DNA of 64,000 nt from Wocania_A spongiicola (GTDB taxonomy: Bacteria > Bacteroidota > Bacteroidia > Flavobacteriales > Flavobacteriaceae). Both the position numbers and the translations under genes were made by a program. Where the stretch lies: the NCBI RefSeq assembly GCF_023502325.1, contig NZ_JAMFLZ010000004.1, positions 186,001-250,000 of the forward strand. The letters run 5' to 3'. How positions within the stretch are numbered: position 1 is the first letter of the stretch; the number at the start of each line of letters is the position of its first letter. A model generated the notes under the pieces. The model did not search any database and was not told where the DNA came from. It saw only the letters and a list, made by a program, of their open reading frames with translations. Positions 37,212 to 47,006 of the stretch are shown in pieces.

Positions 37212-37829
37212 CTATTTAGGAAACAGATGCTCTACAATAATTTTGGCTGCCGATTCACTTCCTTTTTTAGAAGGATGAAAACCATCAGAGCCATAATAAT
37301 CATAATTATTTGTGGTTTTGAAATGATTTCTCCAAACTTCGCCAACAGGACATAGAATAGCTTTGTTAATTTTTGCGGCGTATTGATGATTCTTTATTAC
37401 CCTGTCAAGCCTTTCAGGATGATTCATGGGAGGCCATACCATAAAATACGCAAGCTTAGCATTGCTATTTTTACAAAGTATATTATATTTTTTGCCATAC
37501 TCTATAAGTAGTTGTTTGCCGTCTTGTTGCGATGGTGGACCTTGTTGTATAACTACAAAATGAAATGTTTGGCTTGCTATTAGTTTTTGTACTTCGCCAT
37601 CATACCAATGGTCAGAAATAGCGTAATTAGGCTTAGCAATCATTTTTGTGTTTACAGTAACACCATGTTTTTTTGCATACTTTTTTACTAATAACGGCAA
37701 GTTGTTAGTATAGGTTAAACTGTTACCTATAAATAAAATATTAAACTCCGTTTTTTTTGACTGACTTTCTAATTGCCAAAAAAAGCCAATACAAATAAAA
37801 ATCACTAATATGTATTTGCTGAAATTCAC
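37212..37829 (-). CDS. Exported SGNH/GDSL-type hydrolase
   Basis: 205 residues. A signal peptide ends near ESQS (about residue 23). Block I of the SGNH fold is seen in ILFIGNSLTYTNN (about 30-42), whose Ser should be the nucleophile. VVIQQGPP (about 94-101) and the C-terminal DGFHPSKKG (about 182-190), supplying Asp and His, complete the expected triad. Such enzymes are esterases or lipases, sometimes deacetylating surface glycans. It is monocistronic or the first gene before the small membrane protein (25-bp gap). Confidence 0.85.
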   Translation of the reverse strand: MNFSKYILVIFICIGFFWQLESQSKKTEFNILFIGNSLTYTNNLPLLVKKYAKKHGVTVNTKMIAKPNYAISDHWYDGEVQKLIASQTFHFVVIQQGPPSQQDGKQLLIEYGKKYNILCKNSNAKLAYFMVWPPMNHPERLDRVIKNHQYAAKINKAILCPVGEVWRNHFKTTNNYDYYGSDGFHPSKKGSESAAKIIVEHLFPK

Positions 37830-37893
37830 TTGGGTATAATTTCTTAAATAAAAAGATTAATTTTTAAACTTGATAAGATTTATTATGAAATAA

Positions 37894-38610
37894 CTACACA
37901 CTTCTAGACCACGCTTCTACATTTCCTGCTTTTTCTTTTAAGCTGAAACCTTGCTTTTCTAATTTCTCGTAACATTCAAAAAGCTCCTCTTTTGATAACA
38001 TATTAGGATGCATATGAGTCTCCCATATGATAAGTCTTATTTTGGAACTTTCTAAATCAAAAGAACGGAAGAAATTCAATTCACCTCCTTCAATATCCAT
38101 TACTAATGCTGTAAAATCAAAATATTCATTTTTTAATTCAGTTAAAGTTTTTCCAGGAACTGTAATTTTTTTTCCTCTTCCCATAGTATTGGAGCCTAAA
38201 AATGCCTTTCCGCCAATAAAAAAATCAACTTCTTTTTGTTTGGAGACAATGCAAGTTTCAATGTTAAATTCTCCTTTATTGTTTATTTTGTTTTCATGTA
38301 AGTATTTATGCATTTGTGGGTTAGGTTCTACAGAAACTTGTTTTGATTTGTCGTTCAACATTTTATTAATTGATAAAGAAACTACACCAATACATGCACC
38401 CATTTCAAGTACAGCATCATCACTTTTAATATATTTTGAAACTAATTTTCTTTCACTTATTTCGTATTTACCAGTAATTGTCGAACCACGTTCTGACATA
38501 TTCATAAAAGAAGGGAATTGAATCTTTAATCCCCCAACATTTACAGGTAAATGAAACGTTTTAATTGTTAGTCCTATTAAATATTTTACTGGTTTTAATA
38601 ATGCTTGCAT
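37894..38610 (-). CDS. FkbM-family methyltransferase
   Basis: 238 residues, cytoplasmic. The SAM-binding segment VLEMGACIGVVSLSINKML (about residues 68-86) and downstream VEPNPQMHKYL (about 94-104), with a conserved acidic residue, fit a class I methyltransferase. ALVMDIEGGELNFFR (about 168-182) is the FkbM-family motif. FkbM-type enzymes methylate sugars or other small hydroxylated compounds. The acceptor is unknown; no glycan cluster is adjacent. The gene starts 360 bp after the stop of the M1 peptidase on the same strand. Confidence 0.85.
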   Translation of the reverse strand: MQALLKPVKYLIGLTIKTFHLPVNVGGLKIQFPSFMNMSERGSTITGKYEISERKLVSKYIKSDDAVLEMGACIGVVSLSINKMLNDKSKQVSVEPNPQMHKYLHENKINNKGEFNIETCIVSKQKEVDFFIGGKAFLGSNTMGRGKKITVPGKTLTELKNEYFDFTALVMDIEGGELNFFRSFDLESSKIRLIIWETHMHPNMLSKEELFECYEKLEKQGFSLKEKAGNVEAWSRSV

Positions 38611-38972
38611 ACCTTTTTAGTGTTTATCAAATTAGAGATTAGTTTCTCTATTTAGTTAAAATTTATCTGTGAATTGTTTTAAGTACAACCTAGGCTAAGT
38701 TATAATTTATTTCTTAGAAACGGTTTTACTAACTAATTATAATATTGATTTATAGCGCTTTTCATTTTGAAAACCATAAAAAAGCTAGATATATTGAACT
38801 TTAAAAAATGTTACAAAATATGTGTGAATTTGAAACCCTTTTGCACATTTAATAATCTTGAATAAATTATTGCAAAAAAAAATAGGTGTAAATAAATAAG
38901 CTTAAGAAAGACTTACTTAAGCTTATTTATACTAAAAAATGTATGTGTTGATTTACTGTTTAAGTACTAAAA
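38611..38972. other. Gene-free region after the M1 peptidase gene
   Basis: About 360 bp without an ORF. A strong hairpin sits at 38892-38930: ATAAATAAGCTTAAG (38892-38906) pairs with 38916-38930 over 9 nt. Nothing else is recognised; a promoter for the methyltransferase gene is expected near 38650. Confidence 0.45.
38892..38930 (-). terminator. Hairpin terminator of the M1 peptidase gene
   Basis: A 15-bp perfect stem with 9-nt loop, 43 bp after the peptidase stop on the minus strand. The minus strand then reads ATTTATTTACACC and a run of T at 38880-38874, so the U-tract is displaced. Confidence 0.7.
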
Positions 38973-41204
38973 CTAATTCCCCAGCTTTTTATTTTTAAAC
39001 TCATCGAATTCTGACGGTGTTTCAACCTTAGGAAAGCTGTTGTTTTTTGTATCAACATCGGCAAACTCAAAATTAGGATCAAGATTAACTTCTGTAACTT
39101 CTTTTTCCTTTATAAAAGTGTGCTTTGCCTCGTATTCGTTTCTACGCCATATTTGAGCTGGTAATTTGTCGATATCTTTAGTGCCATCAGTATATACCCA
39201 TTCTATAGTAACAGGCATAATTAATCCGCCTTTATTCTTTATCGTTACTTCGTATATATTTTTGCCAGACACATGTTTTCTAACTTCGGCTTCATCAATT
39301 CTAGATAAAAATTGACCATAAGCAGCATCAGGAGTTGCAGCCATGTTTATAACTTCTGGTCCACTAGAAAAATCTTTTGCTTTAGAACTAGAATTTTCAC
39401 CTTCAATTTTAAATTGAGATTTTTTCTTTTGATCTTCAATGTTTGTGTCCTCCTCAAAAACTTTAAACCATTTTACATTAGTTAGTTCCATGTCTACATT
39501 ATCAGTTGTAAAAAACCAACCTCTGTAAAACCAATCTAAATCGGCTGCAGTAGCATCCTCAAGAGTTCTAAATAAATCAGCTGGATTTGGATGTTTGTAT
39601 TTCCAACGATTTGCATATTCTTTAAATGCTTGGTCGAAGAGTTCTTTCCCAATAATTGAGTTACGTAGCATTTGTAATCCAACAGTTGGTTTTAAATAAA
39701 AATTAGCTCCAAATTGACTCATTAATTCATTATCTGAAGTTGTCATTATTGGGCGTAAAATGTTTTTATCGCCGCTCATAAATGGAACAATACTTTTTGG
39801 AGTTACACTATTAAAATCTGGATAGCGCTCAGCAACAGTACGTTGGTGTAAAAAAGTATTTAAACCTTCGTCCATCCACATCCATTTACGTTCATCTGAA
39901 CTTACAATCATAGGAAACCAATTATGTCCAACCTCATGTATAATGGTTCCAATCATACCTTGTTTTGCGCCATCGCTTATTTTACCGTTTTTTGGTCGAC
40001 CACCATTAAAACTAATCATTGGGAACTCCATTCCAATATTTGATGTGTTTACCGAAATACATACTGGGTAAGGATAGTCAAATGTTGCTTCAGAATAAAC
40101 TTCAAGTGCATGCATAATAGCTTTAGTTGATTCTCCTTGCCATACAGGTAATCCTTCTTTTGGATAAAAAGACATGGCCATTACAGTGTTAGTTGGCAAT
40201 TTTACTGCTTGTGCATCCCACATAAATTTTCGAGACGATGCAAATGCAAAATCTCTAACATTTGTGGCGTTATATCTCCAAGTCTTTAGTTTTTTTGATT
40301 TTGTTTTCTCATTAGCTTCGGCCTCTTCTTTTGTAATTATCATTACGGGTTTATCGAATGATTTACGAGCTTCATTCATTCTCTTGCGTTGTGTTTTTGT
40401 TAATACATCATCGCTATTTAGAAGGTTTCCTGTAGAAGCAACAATATGATCTTCAGGAACAGAAATTTCTACCTCATAATTACCAAATTCTAAAGCAAAC
40501 TCACCAAGTTTTTGGAATTGTTGGTTTTGCCATCCTTCAGTATCATTATAAACTGCCATTCTAGGAAACCAATGCGCAATTAAGTAAACAGTATTATCAT
40601 CTTCAGGAAAATATTCATAGCCTTCTCTAGATAACAAATACATACTACGATCTGTAATTGGGTAAGACCAAGCTATTGAAAAACTCATGGAAGTACCAGA
40701 TTTTAGTGGCTCATCAAGCAACACCTTCATCATAGTATTGTTAACCAATGATTTTATAGTGTTTCCATTAGTGTCTTTTATATATTTAATAGAATAACCT
40801 GCGGGAAAATCGATAGCTCTAGTAAGAAACTGCATTTGTCTTGTACTCATGCCTTCTTTTATGCTGTTATTAATAGAGCCAAAATCTTCATTTTCTTTTT
40901 TATTCACATTTTGTTCAAGCTGAATCCATAAATAACTTAAATCATCTGGAGAATTATTATAGTACGTTATAGTTTCTTCACCAGAAAGAGTATTGTTGGC
41001 TTCGTCTAAAATCGCTTTTATTTTATAGTCTGCACGTTGCTGCCAATAAGCTTTTCCTGGCGCTCCACTTGCAGCACGATAAGCGTTTGGTGGCGCTATC
41101 ATATTGTCAATAGGCTCAAACTTACCTTGCCAAGGTTGATTCTGTGCGTATAATGTTGATAATGAAAAGAGAGCTAGAAATATTAATAAAATTGAGCGCA
41201 TCAT
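38973..41204 (-). CDS. Exported M1-family zinc metallopeptidase
   Basis: 743 residues with a signal peptide ending at LYAQ (about residue 21). The N-terminal beta domain precedes the thermolysin-like domain with zinc motif HEVGH (about residues 425-429) and, 18 residues later, the third zinc ligand in MDEGLNTFL, i.e. HEXXH-X18-E. The substrate-binding loop reads GMEFPM, in place of the usual GAMEN. The C-terminal part has PNPADLFRTLEDATAADLDWFYRGWFF, common to M1 peptidases. It is a periplasmic aminopeptidase by inference. The gene is monocistronic, divergent from ppa. Confidence 0.92.
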   Translation of the reverse strand: MMRSILLIFLALFSLSTLYAQNQPWQGKFEPIDNMIAPPNAYRAASGAPGKAYWQQRADYKIKAILDEANNTLSGEETITYYNNSPDDLSYLWIQLEQNVNKKENEDFGSINNSIKEGMSTRQMQFLTRAIDFPAGYSIKYIKDTNGNTIKSLVNNTMMKVLLDEPLKSGTSMSFSIAWSYPITDRSMYLLSREGYEYFPEDDNTVYLIAHWFPRMAVYNDTEGWQNQQFQKLGEFALEFGNYEVEISVPEDHIVASTGNLLNSDDVLTKTQRKRMNEARKSFDKPVMIITKEEAEANEKTKSKKLKTWRYNATNVRDFAFASSRKFMWDAQAVKLPTNTVMAMSFYPKEGLPVWQGESTKAIMHALEVYSEATFDYPYPVCISVNTSNIGMEFPMISFNGGRPKNGKISDGAKQGMIGTIIHEVGHNWFPMIVSSDERKWMWMDEGLNTFLHQRTVAERYPDFNSVTPKSIVPFMSGDKNILRPIMTTSDNELMSQFGANFYLKPTVGLQMLRNSIIGKELFDQAFKEYANRWKYKHPNPADLFRTLEDATAADLDWFYRGWFFTTDNVDMELTNVKWFKVFEEDTNIEDQKKKSQFKIEGENSSSKAKDFSSGPEVINMAATPDAAYGQFLSRIDEAEVRKHVSGKNIYEVTIKNKGGLIMPVTIEWVYTDGTKDIDKLPAQIWRRNEYEAKHTFIKEKEVTEVNLDPNFEFADVDTKNNSFPKVETPSEFDEFKNKKLGN

Positions 41205-41414
41205 TTATTGTAATTTGTTTGAGTTAGTCGAGCGCAATATAATAAATATAATGAATAAATTTTCTTACAAAATAGTTAAAGTCTTTGACTTAATTAATTT
41301 GAAACAAATAGGATAAATATTGATTACTAAATCTAAGAAATTATAGCATTCTGCTAAGAAATAATTAATATATAGTAAAACCATGTAAAAGAACTTTAAA
41401 ACTAACTTCTTTTG

Positions 41415-41445
41415 TTGCTTACTCTTAAAGTGTTCTGTACATTTG
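41415..41445 (+). promoter_or_regulatory. Bacteroidota-type promoter of ppa
   Basis: TTG (41415-41417), 20 bp, then TACATTTG (41438-41445), exact -7 element. TTTG at 41411 also fits the -33 box. The transcript would start about 16 nt before the ATG at 41469. Confidence 0.8.
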
Positions 41446-41468
41446 CACCCCAAAATAGAATTGAAGAT

Positions 41469-41996
41469 ATGACTAAGAAAAAAGATTTAACATTTGACGT
41501 GTTAATTGAGATACCAAAAGGAAGTAGAAATAAATACGAATACGATTTTACATTAAATAAAATTCGCTTCGATCGTATGCTGTTTTCATCAATGATGTAT
41601 CCAGGAGATTATGGATTTGTTCCAGAAACTTTGGCATTAGATCAAGACCCTTTAGATGTTTTAGTTTTAGGTACTGAGCCTACTTACCCAATGGTAGTTA
41701 TGGAAGTAAAGCCTATCGGTGTTTTTCATATGACAGATGAGAAAGGTCCAGATGAAAAAATTATTTGTGTTCCTGTTTCTGACCCAGTTTGGAACCAAAA
41801 ATCTGATATTATTGATTTAAACCCTCATAGAATAAAAGAAATTGAACATTTCTTCCAAGTATATAAAGATTTGGAAAAAAAGAAAGTTGATGTTGGTGGC
41901 TGGGGAAATGCAAAAGAAGCTATAGAAATTTATCATAAATGTGTGCAACGTTATGATGAAAGTGAACATAAGAAGAAAAGAACTTTTACTATCTAA
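41469..41996 (+). CDS. ppa: Soluble inorganic pyrophosphatase (family I)
   Basis: 175 residues from ATG 41469. The longer frame to 41412 would overlap its own promoter (41415-41445), so it is rejected. Family I features are visible: VLIEIPKGSRNKYEYD (Glu and Lys of the active site), YPGDYGFVPET, the metal-binding DQDPLDVLVLG (about residues 57-67) and IICVPVSDP. It hydrolyses PPi in the cytoplasm, pulling biosynthetic reactions. A membrane pyrophosphatase lies immediately downstream beyond a terminator, so the two are separate transcripts. Confidence 0.95.
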   Translation: MTKKKDLTFDVLIEIPKGSRNKYEYDFTLNKIRFDRMLFSSMMYPGDYGFVPETLALDQDPLDVLVLGTEPTYPMVVMEVKPIGVFHMTDEKGPDEKIICVPVSDPVWNQKSDIIDLNPHRIKEIEHFFQVYKDLEKKKVDVGGWGNAKEAIEIYHKCVQRYDESEHKKKRTFTI

Positions 41997-42029
41997 TAGA
42001 GATTAAAAACATAATAATTTAAAAATGAG

Positions 42030-42057
42030 CCATCTTAAGTTTAAGGTGGTTTTTTTT
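42030..42057 (+). terminator. Terminator of ppa
   Basis: CCATCTTA (42030-42037) pairs with TAAGGTGG (42042-42049, one G·T) over loop AGTT, followed by TTTTTTTT. Confidence 0.85.
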
Positions 42058-42124
42058 ATCACTTATATTTTCCTATTTTTAGCTCCGTTAAAAAAATATT
42101 AACTAATAAACTAACTAAATAAAT

Positions 42125-44515
42125 ATGGAATTTATAGTAAATTATTTACCCGTTTTTGGTGTTTTGGCACTGCTTTTTGTATTAATTAAAAGTGGCTGGG
42201 TTTCTAAACAAGAAGTAGGAGATGCTAAAATGGCTAGAATTGCAAAAAATATTGCTGAAGGAGCCATGGCGTTTTTAAAAGCTGAATACAAAGTTTTAGC
42301 AATTTTTGTTGTCGCAGTTGCAATCCTCTTATACTTTAAAGGTAATGCTGAAGAAGGTTCTAACGGTATGGTAGCAGTATCATTTATTGTAGGGGCCATT
42401 TGTTCTGCATTGGCAGGTTTTATTGGAATGAAAGTAGCGACCAAGGCTAATGTTAGAACAACACAAGCTGCACGTCAATCCTTAGGTAGAGCTCTAGAAG
42501 TAGCATTTGCAGGTGGAGCAGTTATGGGACTAGGTGTTGTAGGATTAGGTGTTTTAGGGCTAAGTGGTTTATTTATGATATATAGTGGACAAGGCTGGGA
42601 AATAGGAGAAATTCTTAATGTGCTTTCAGGTTTTTCTCTAGGAGCATCATCTATTGCATTATTTGCTCGTGTTGGCGGAGGTATTTATACTAAAGCAGCC
42701 GATGTTGGAGCCGATTTAGTTGGAAAAGTAGAAGCAGGTATTCCTGAAGATCATCCATTAAACCCAGCAACAATAGCAGATAATGTAGGTGATAATGTTG
42801 GAGATGTAGCAGGTATGGGAGCCGACTTATTTGAATCTTATGTAGGTTCAATTATTGGTACGATGGTTTTAGGAGCTATATATGCAACATTGCCAGAATT
42901 TCAAGGCGCTTTTGATGGTCTAGGAGCAGTTTATTTACCATTAGTTCTTGCTGCGGTAGGAATTATCATGTCTATTTTAGGTACGTTTTTCGTAAGAGTA
43001 AAAGATGGCGGAAACCCTCAAACGGCTTTAAATATTGGAGAATTTGGATCAGCAGGTTTAATGTTAGTAGCGTCTTATTTTATAATTAATCAGATGCTAC
43101 CAGAATCTTGGGTTGATGCAGGAACAACATATACATCTATGGGTGTGTTTTGGGCAACAATAGCCGGTTTAGTTGCTGGTTTAGCAGTTGGTAAAATAAC
43201 AGAATATTATACTGCAACAGGAAAAAAACCTGTAATGTCTATTGTAAAGCAATCTGAAACTGGAGCTGCTACAAATATTATTGCTGGCTTAGGCGTTGGT
43301 ATGATGAGTACAGCTATTCCAATTTTATTAATTGCTGCTGCTATTATGGTGTCTCATCATTTTGCAGGTTTATACGGTATTGCTATTGCAGCTGTAGGAA
43401 TGTTAGCTAATACAGGTATTCAGTTAGCTGTAGATGCTTATGGGCCAATTTGTGATAATGCTGGTGGTATTGCTGAAATGGCTGAATTACCAAGCGAAGT
43501 TAGAGAGCGTACCGATAAATTAGATGCTGTTGGAAATACAACTGCTGCTATTGGTAAAGGATTTGCCATTGCATCTGCGGCATTAACAGCTTTAGCATTA
43601 TTCGCTGCGTTTATGAAAACAGCAAATGTAACTTCAATTGATGTGTCCAGACCAGATATTATGGCAGGATTATTAATAGGAGGGATGTTGCCATTTGTAT
43701 TTTCTGCATTATCTATGAATGCGGTTGGTCGTGCTGCCATGGCAATGATCGAAGAAGTACGTCGCCAATTTAGAGATATTCCAAAATTAAAAGCGGCTTT
43801 AGAAGTTATGCGAGCAGTAGATTCTGATATGTCTAAAGCTACTGATGCTCAAAGAAAAATATTTGATGAAGCTGATGGTGTTGCAGATTATGGAAAATGT
43901 ATTGATATTTCTACAAAAGCTTCGATTAGAGAAATGGTATTACCAGGATTATTAGCAATTGTTGTGCCTGTACTAGTCGGTTTTGGAGGTCAATGGTTTG
44001 GCGTTGGTGGTGCTGAAATGTTAGGAGGTTTACTTGCGGGCGTTACTACTTGTGGCGTGCTTATGGCAATCTTCCAGTCTAATGCTGGTGGTGCTTGGGA
44101 CAATGCTAAGAAAACTATTGAAGAAGATGGAAGAAAAGGAACTGAAACACATAAAGCGGCGGTAGTTGGTGATACTGTTGGAGACCCTTTTAAAGATACA
44201 TCAGGACCATCATTAAATATCTTATTAAAATTAATGAGTGTTGTAGCATTAGTTATAGCGCCTAGTATTGCAATAACTACCGATGGAATTGCTGCTTATA
44301 CTGAAGAAAAAGATGCTACAGAATTAGTGGCTCAAAATATTTCTAAAGAGATTAAAGTAGAAATGAACGAAATTGAAGAAGGTGTTTTTAAGGCAGTAGT
44401 AACTACTGTTGTAAACGAAAATGGAGAAAGGTCTACTAATTATGAGACTTTTGAAGGGACTGAAACAGAAGTAAAACAAGCTGTTTCAAATTTGAAGAAA
44501 GAAGAGAAGAGCTAA
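42125..44515 (+). CDS. hppA: K+-dependent membrane ion-translocating pyrophosphatase
   Basis: Integral inner-membrane pump of 796 residues with about 16 TM helices, coupling PPi hydrolysis to H+ and/or Na+ transport. The catalytic blocks are [19 protein letters not shown] (about residues 199-217), [34 protein letters not shown] and [15 protein letters not shown]. In [10 protein letters not shown] the Ala474 and Gly477 occupy the positions that distinguish K+-dependent enzymes (Lys and Thr in K+-independent ones). Whether it pumps Na+, H+ or both cannot be read. The tail after the last helix (about residues 720-796) is acidic, soluble-looking and longer than usual. It ends before a strong terminator. 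Confidence 0.95.
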   Translation: MEFIVNYLPVFGVLALLFVLIKSGWVSKQEVGDAKMARIAKNIAEGAMAFLKAEYKVLAIFVVAVAILLYFKGNAEEGSNGMVAVSFIVGAICSALAGFIGMKVATKANVRTTQAARQSLGRALEVAFAGGAVMGLGVVGLGVLGLSGLFMIYSGQGWEIGEILNVLSGFSLGASSIALFARVGGGIYTKAADVGADLVGKVEAGIPEDHPLNPATIADNVGDNVGDVAGMGADLFESYVGSIIGTMVLGAIYATLPEFQGAFDGLGAVYLPLVLAAVGIIMSILGTFFVRVKDGGNPQTALNIGEFGSAGLMLVASYFIINQMLPESWVDAGTTYTSMGVFWATIAGLVAGLAVGKITEYYTATGKKPVMSIVKQSETGAATNIIAGLGVGMMSTAIPILLIAAAIMVSHHFAGLYGIAIAAVGMLANTGIQLAVDAYGPICDNAGGIAEMAELPSEVRERTDKLDAVGNTTAAIGKGFAIASAALTALALFAAFMKTANVTSIDVSRPDIMAGLLIGGMLPFVFSALSMNAVGRAAMAMIEEVRRQFRDIPKLKAALEVMRAVDSDMSKATDAQRKIFDEADGVADYGKCIDISTKASIREMVLPGLLAIVVPVLVGFGGQWFGVGGAEMLGGLLAGVTTCGVLMAIFQSNAGGAWDNAKKTIEEDGRKGTETHKAAVVGDTVGDPFKDTSGPSLNILLKLMSVVALVIAPSIAITTDGIAAYTEEKDATELVAQNISKEIKVEMNEIEEGVFKAVVTTVVNENGERSTNYETFEGTETEVKQAVSNLKKEEKS

Positions 44516-44530
44516 AAAAACTAGCTGTTA

Positions 44531-44570
44531 AAAACAAAAGCCACATCATTTGATGTGGCTTTTGTTTTAT
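44531..44570. terminator. Bidirectional terminator between hppA and the Rieske-GltS gene
   Basis: An 18-bp perfect stem, AAAACAAAAGCCACATCA (44531-44548) with its complement (44551-44568); A-rich on the left and T-rich on the right, so it works for both converging transcripts. Confidence 0.9.
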
Positions 44571-44600
44571 GATTGCTTTAGTTAATCACTTACTTTATGA

Positions 44601-46214
44601 TTAGTTGATTCCTGCATAATTAATACCTGTTAAATAATGCATGTCTCTATCAAAAGTTGAAAGGTCATCATGATTAAATTTATTGACATTATCATAACCA
44701 CAAGAACGTGCTACAACTTTAATTAAATCGTTGGTAGCTTCAAAGTAGTTTTGTAATTGCTTTGCAGAAGAAGATATAATTAACCTACTACGCAACGACT
44801 CCTTTTGTGTTGCAATACCAACAGGGCAGTTATTGCTTCCACAAGCGCGCATTCCTAAGCAACCAATGGCTTGTAATGCAGAGTTTGAAACAGCTATCGC
44901 ATCTGCCCCAAGCATCATTGCTTTAGCAAAATCTTCGGCTACACGTAAACCTCCAGTAATAACTAAAGTAACATTTGTAGCTCCAACTTTATCCATATAC
45001 TTTCTGGCTCTCGCTAATGCTGGAATTGTTGGTACATTAATATGATCTCTTAAAATAGTAGGAGCAGAGCCAGTTCCACCACCTCGTCCATCAAGAATGA
45101 TATAATCTACACCAACATCGAGTGCAAATTGAATGTCTTTTTCTATATGACTTGCTGCTATTTTAAAACCGATTGGAATACCCCCTGTACGTTCACGTAC
45201 CTTATTGGCAAAATTCTTAAAATCTTCTACTGTATGAAAATTTGGGTTTGCCGCAGGAGAAATAGCTGTTTCACCTTCTTTTAATCCACGAACCTCAGCA
45301 ATCTCTTTACTTACTTTATTACCTGGAAGGTGTCCACCTGTTCCTGTTTTAGCGCCTTGTCCGCCTTTAAAATGAAAGGCTTGTACATGATCTAATTTAT
45401 CCCAAGAAAATCCAAATTGTGCTGATGCTAATTCATAGAAGTATCTTGAATTATTTGTTTGTTCTTCTGGCAGCATGCCGCCTTCACCAGAACAAATTCC
45501 TGTTCCAGCAAGTTCTGCACCTTTTGATAAAGCTATTTTTGCTTCGCGTGATAATGCCCCAAAACTCATGTCACTCACAAATAATGGCATATCTAGTTCT
45601 AATGGTTTTTTTGCTTTTGGACCAATAATCACTTTGGTTGCAACAGACTCATTATCTAATAAAGGGCGCGATGCTAATTGTGCAGGCAAAAATTGAATAT
45701 CGTTCCATTTAGGAAGTGTATTTCTATCAACACCCATAGAAGCTGAAAAGCCATGGTGACCAATATTTTTTAAACCATTTTTTGCTAGTTCTTTTATATA
45801 ACTAGTGTAAGGTTCTGTGTCCTCAGGATGCGTATCTGCATAAGTGCCCAAATACTCATCTCGATTGAAAGGTTGGGGGTGGTTAATTTCAAATTCTGCA
45901 ATTTCATTTTCATCTACTAATAAAGAATCTTCTTGAATATATTCTTGAAATTTATGAAGTTGCTCATCGTTATTATACTCACTAACGCCAGTGTCGTACC
46001 TATAGTCCCAATGATGGACTCCACAAATAAGATTGTGCCCATCAATATAACCATCTGCTAATAAAGCTCCACGATGATGACAACGTCCATATAGAACAGA
46101 AATTCCCTTTTCATGTTTTATAATTACTAAATCGGTGTTTTTTACTAAGGCGTAGGTAGGTTGTTTGTCTTTAAGGTTTGAGATTTTTGCAATTTCAATT
46201 TTTTTTGACGACAT
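44601..46214 (-). CDS. Rieske domain fused to a glutamate-synthase-like FMN domain
   Basis: 537 residues in one frame. Residues about 5-110 form a Rieske [2Fe-2S] domain: CHH (C-x-H) at about 44-46 and CGVHH (C-x2-H) about 16 residues on, the full ligand set. The remainder is a GltS-type TIM-barrel domain with GEGGMLPE, KGGQGAKTGTGGHLPG, ISPAANPNFHTVEDF, GRGGGTGSAP and the 3Fe-4S cysteines in CLGMRACGSNNCPVGIATQ (C-x5-C-x4-C). The glutaminase and C-terminal domains of full GltB are missing, so it is not a normal glutamate synthase. Electron flow from the Rieske centre to FMN is inferred. Monocistronic. Confidence 0.9.
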   Translation of the reverse strand: MSSKKIEIAKISNLKDKQPTYALVKNTDLVIIKHEKGISVLYGRCHHRGALLADGYIDGHNLICGVHHWDYRYDTGVSEYNNDEQLHKFQEYIQEDSLLVDENEIAEFEINHPQPFNRDEYLGTYADTHPEDTEPYTSYIKELAKNGLKNIGHHGFSASMGVDRNTLPKWNDIQFLPAQLASRPLLDNESVATKVIIGPKAKKPLELDMPLFVSDMSFGALSREAKIALSKGAELAGTGICSGEGGMLPEEQTNNSRYFYELASAQFGFSWDKLDHVQAFHFKGGQGAKTGTGGHLPGNKVSKEIAEVRGLKEGETAISPAANPNFHTVEDFKNFANKVRERTGGIPIGFKIAASHIEKDIQFALDVGVDYIILDGRGGGTGSAPTILRDHINVPTIPALARARKYMDKVGATNVTLVITGGLRVAEDFAKAMMLGADAIAVSNSALQAIGCLGMRACGSNNCPVGIATQKESLRSRLIISSSAKQLQNYFEATNDLIKVVARSCGYDNVNKFNHDDLSTFDRDMHYLTGINYAGIN

Positions 46215-46361
46215 AAAGTTGGAATTAGTTAATTACTAAAGTTACAACTTTTTTGACGAGAAATATTTGTGTTAATTACAAGTTAGAATTGATGTTATTT
46301 TGCGTTAGAGATTGATGTGGCATCCTTTTTTGAGGCACGAGAAAAAGATATAACGGAAAGC

Positions 46362-46387
46362 GCGGTTTACCTTTTTTGGTAAAACGC
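46362..46387 (-). terminator. Possible terminator of the deoxynucleoside kinase gene
   Basis: GCGTTTTACC on the minus strand pairs with GGTAAACCGC (one mismatch) over a 6-nt A loop, ending right at the kinase stop. No strong U-tract follows, so the call is weak. Confidence 0.4.
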
Positions 46388-46388
46388 C

Positions 46389-47003
46389 CTAAAAAAGACC
46401 GTTAATTTCGGCTTCTACTTTATTAATAATACCGCCTAAATCTTCTGGATTATCAACAAAATCTAAATTATCAACATCAATAATTAGCAAATTGCCTTTA
46501 TCGTATTTAGAAATCCAAGCTTCGTAGCGTTCGTTTAGTCTGCTTAAATAGTCAATACTTATTGAGTTTTCGTAATCGCGACCACGTTTATGGATTTGTT
46601 CCACTAAATTAGAGATTGAACTACGTAAATAAATAAGTAAATCTGGACCTTGTACAAAGGATTCCATAAGATTGAAAAGCGATGAGTAATTCTCAAAATC
46701 GCGATTAGTCATTAAGCCCATAGCATGCAAGTTGGGTGCAAAAATATGAGCATCTTCATAAATGGTTCTGTCTTGAATAATGTCTTTTCCACTTTCGCGA
46801 ATTTGAGCTACTTGACGAAATCTGCTATTTAAAAAATATACTTGCAAGTTAAAACTCCAGCGCTCCATTTGATTATAAAAATCGTCTAAATATGGATTGT
46901 CTACAACATCTTCTAGTTGCGCTTCCCATTTATAGTGTTTCGCTAGTAACTTTGTAAGCGTTGTTTTTCCTGCGCCAATATTTCCTGCAATTGCAACGTG
47001 CAT
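46389..47003 (-). CDS. Deoxynucleoside kinase
   Basis: 204 residues, cytoplasmic. Walker A is GNIGAGKTTL (residues 7-16) and the acceptor-substrate motif is DRTIYEDAHIF (about 77-87), typical of the dNK/dCK/dGK family. The LID region RRGRDYE appears here as KRGRDYENSISIDYL (about 137-151). It phosphorylates deoxynucleosides for salvage. The specific base cannot be told. It lies 3 bp after the upstream hypothetical gene on the same strand and so is co-transcribed with it. Confidence 0.92.
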   Translation of the reverse strand: MHVAIAGNIGAGKTTLTKLLAKHYKWEAQLEDVVDNPYLDDFYNQMERWSFNLQVYFLNSRFRQVAQIRESGKDIIQDRTIYEDAHIFAPNLHAMGLMTNRDFENYSSLFNLMESFVQGPDLLIYLRSSISNLVEQIHKRGRDYENSISIDYLSRLNERYEAWISKYDKGNLLIIDVDNLDFVDNPEDLGGIINKVEAEINGLF

Positions 47004-47006
47004 AAT

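Noticed and set aside
41412..41468. Extended start for ppa
   Set aside because: The extension covers a consensus promoter at 41415-41445.
43438..43740. Antisense ORF in hppA
   Set aside because: It is a shadow of the conserved pyrophosphatase frame, with low-complexity composition.
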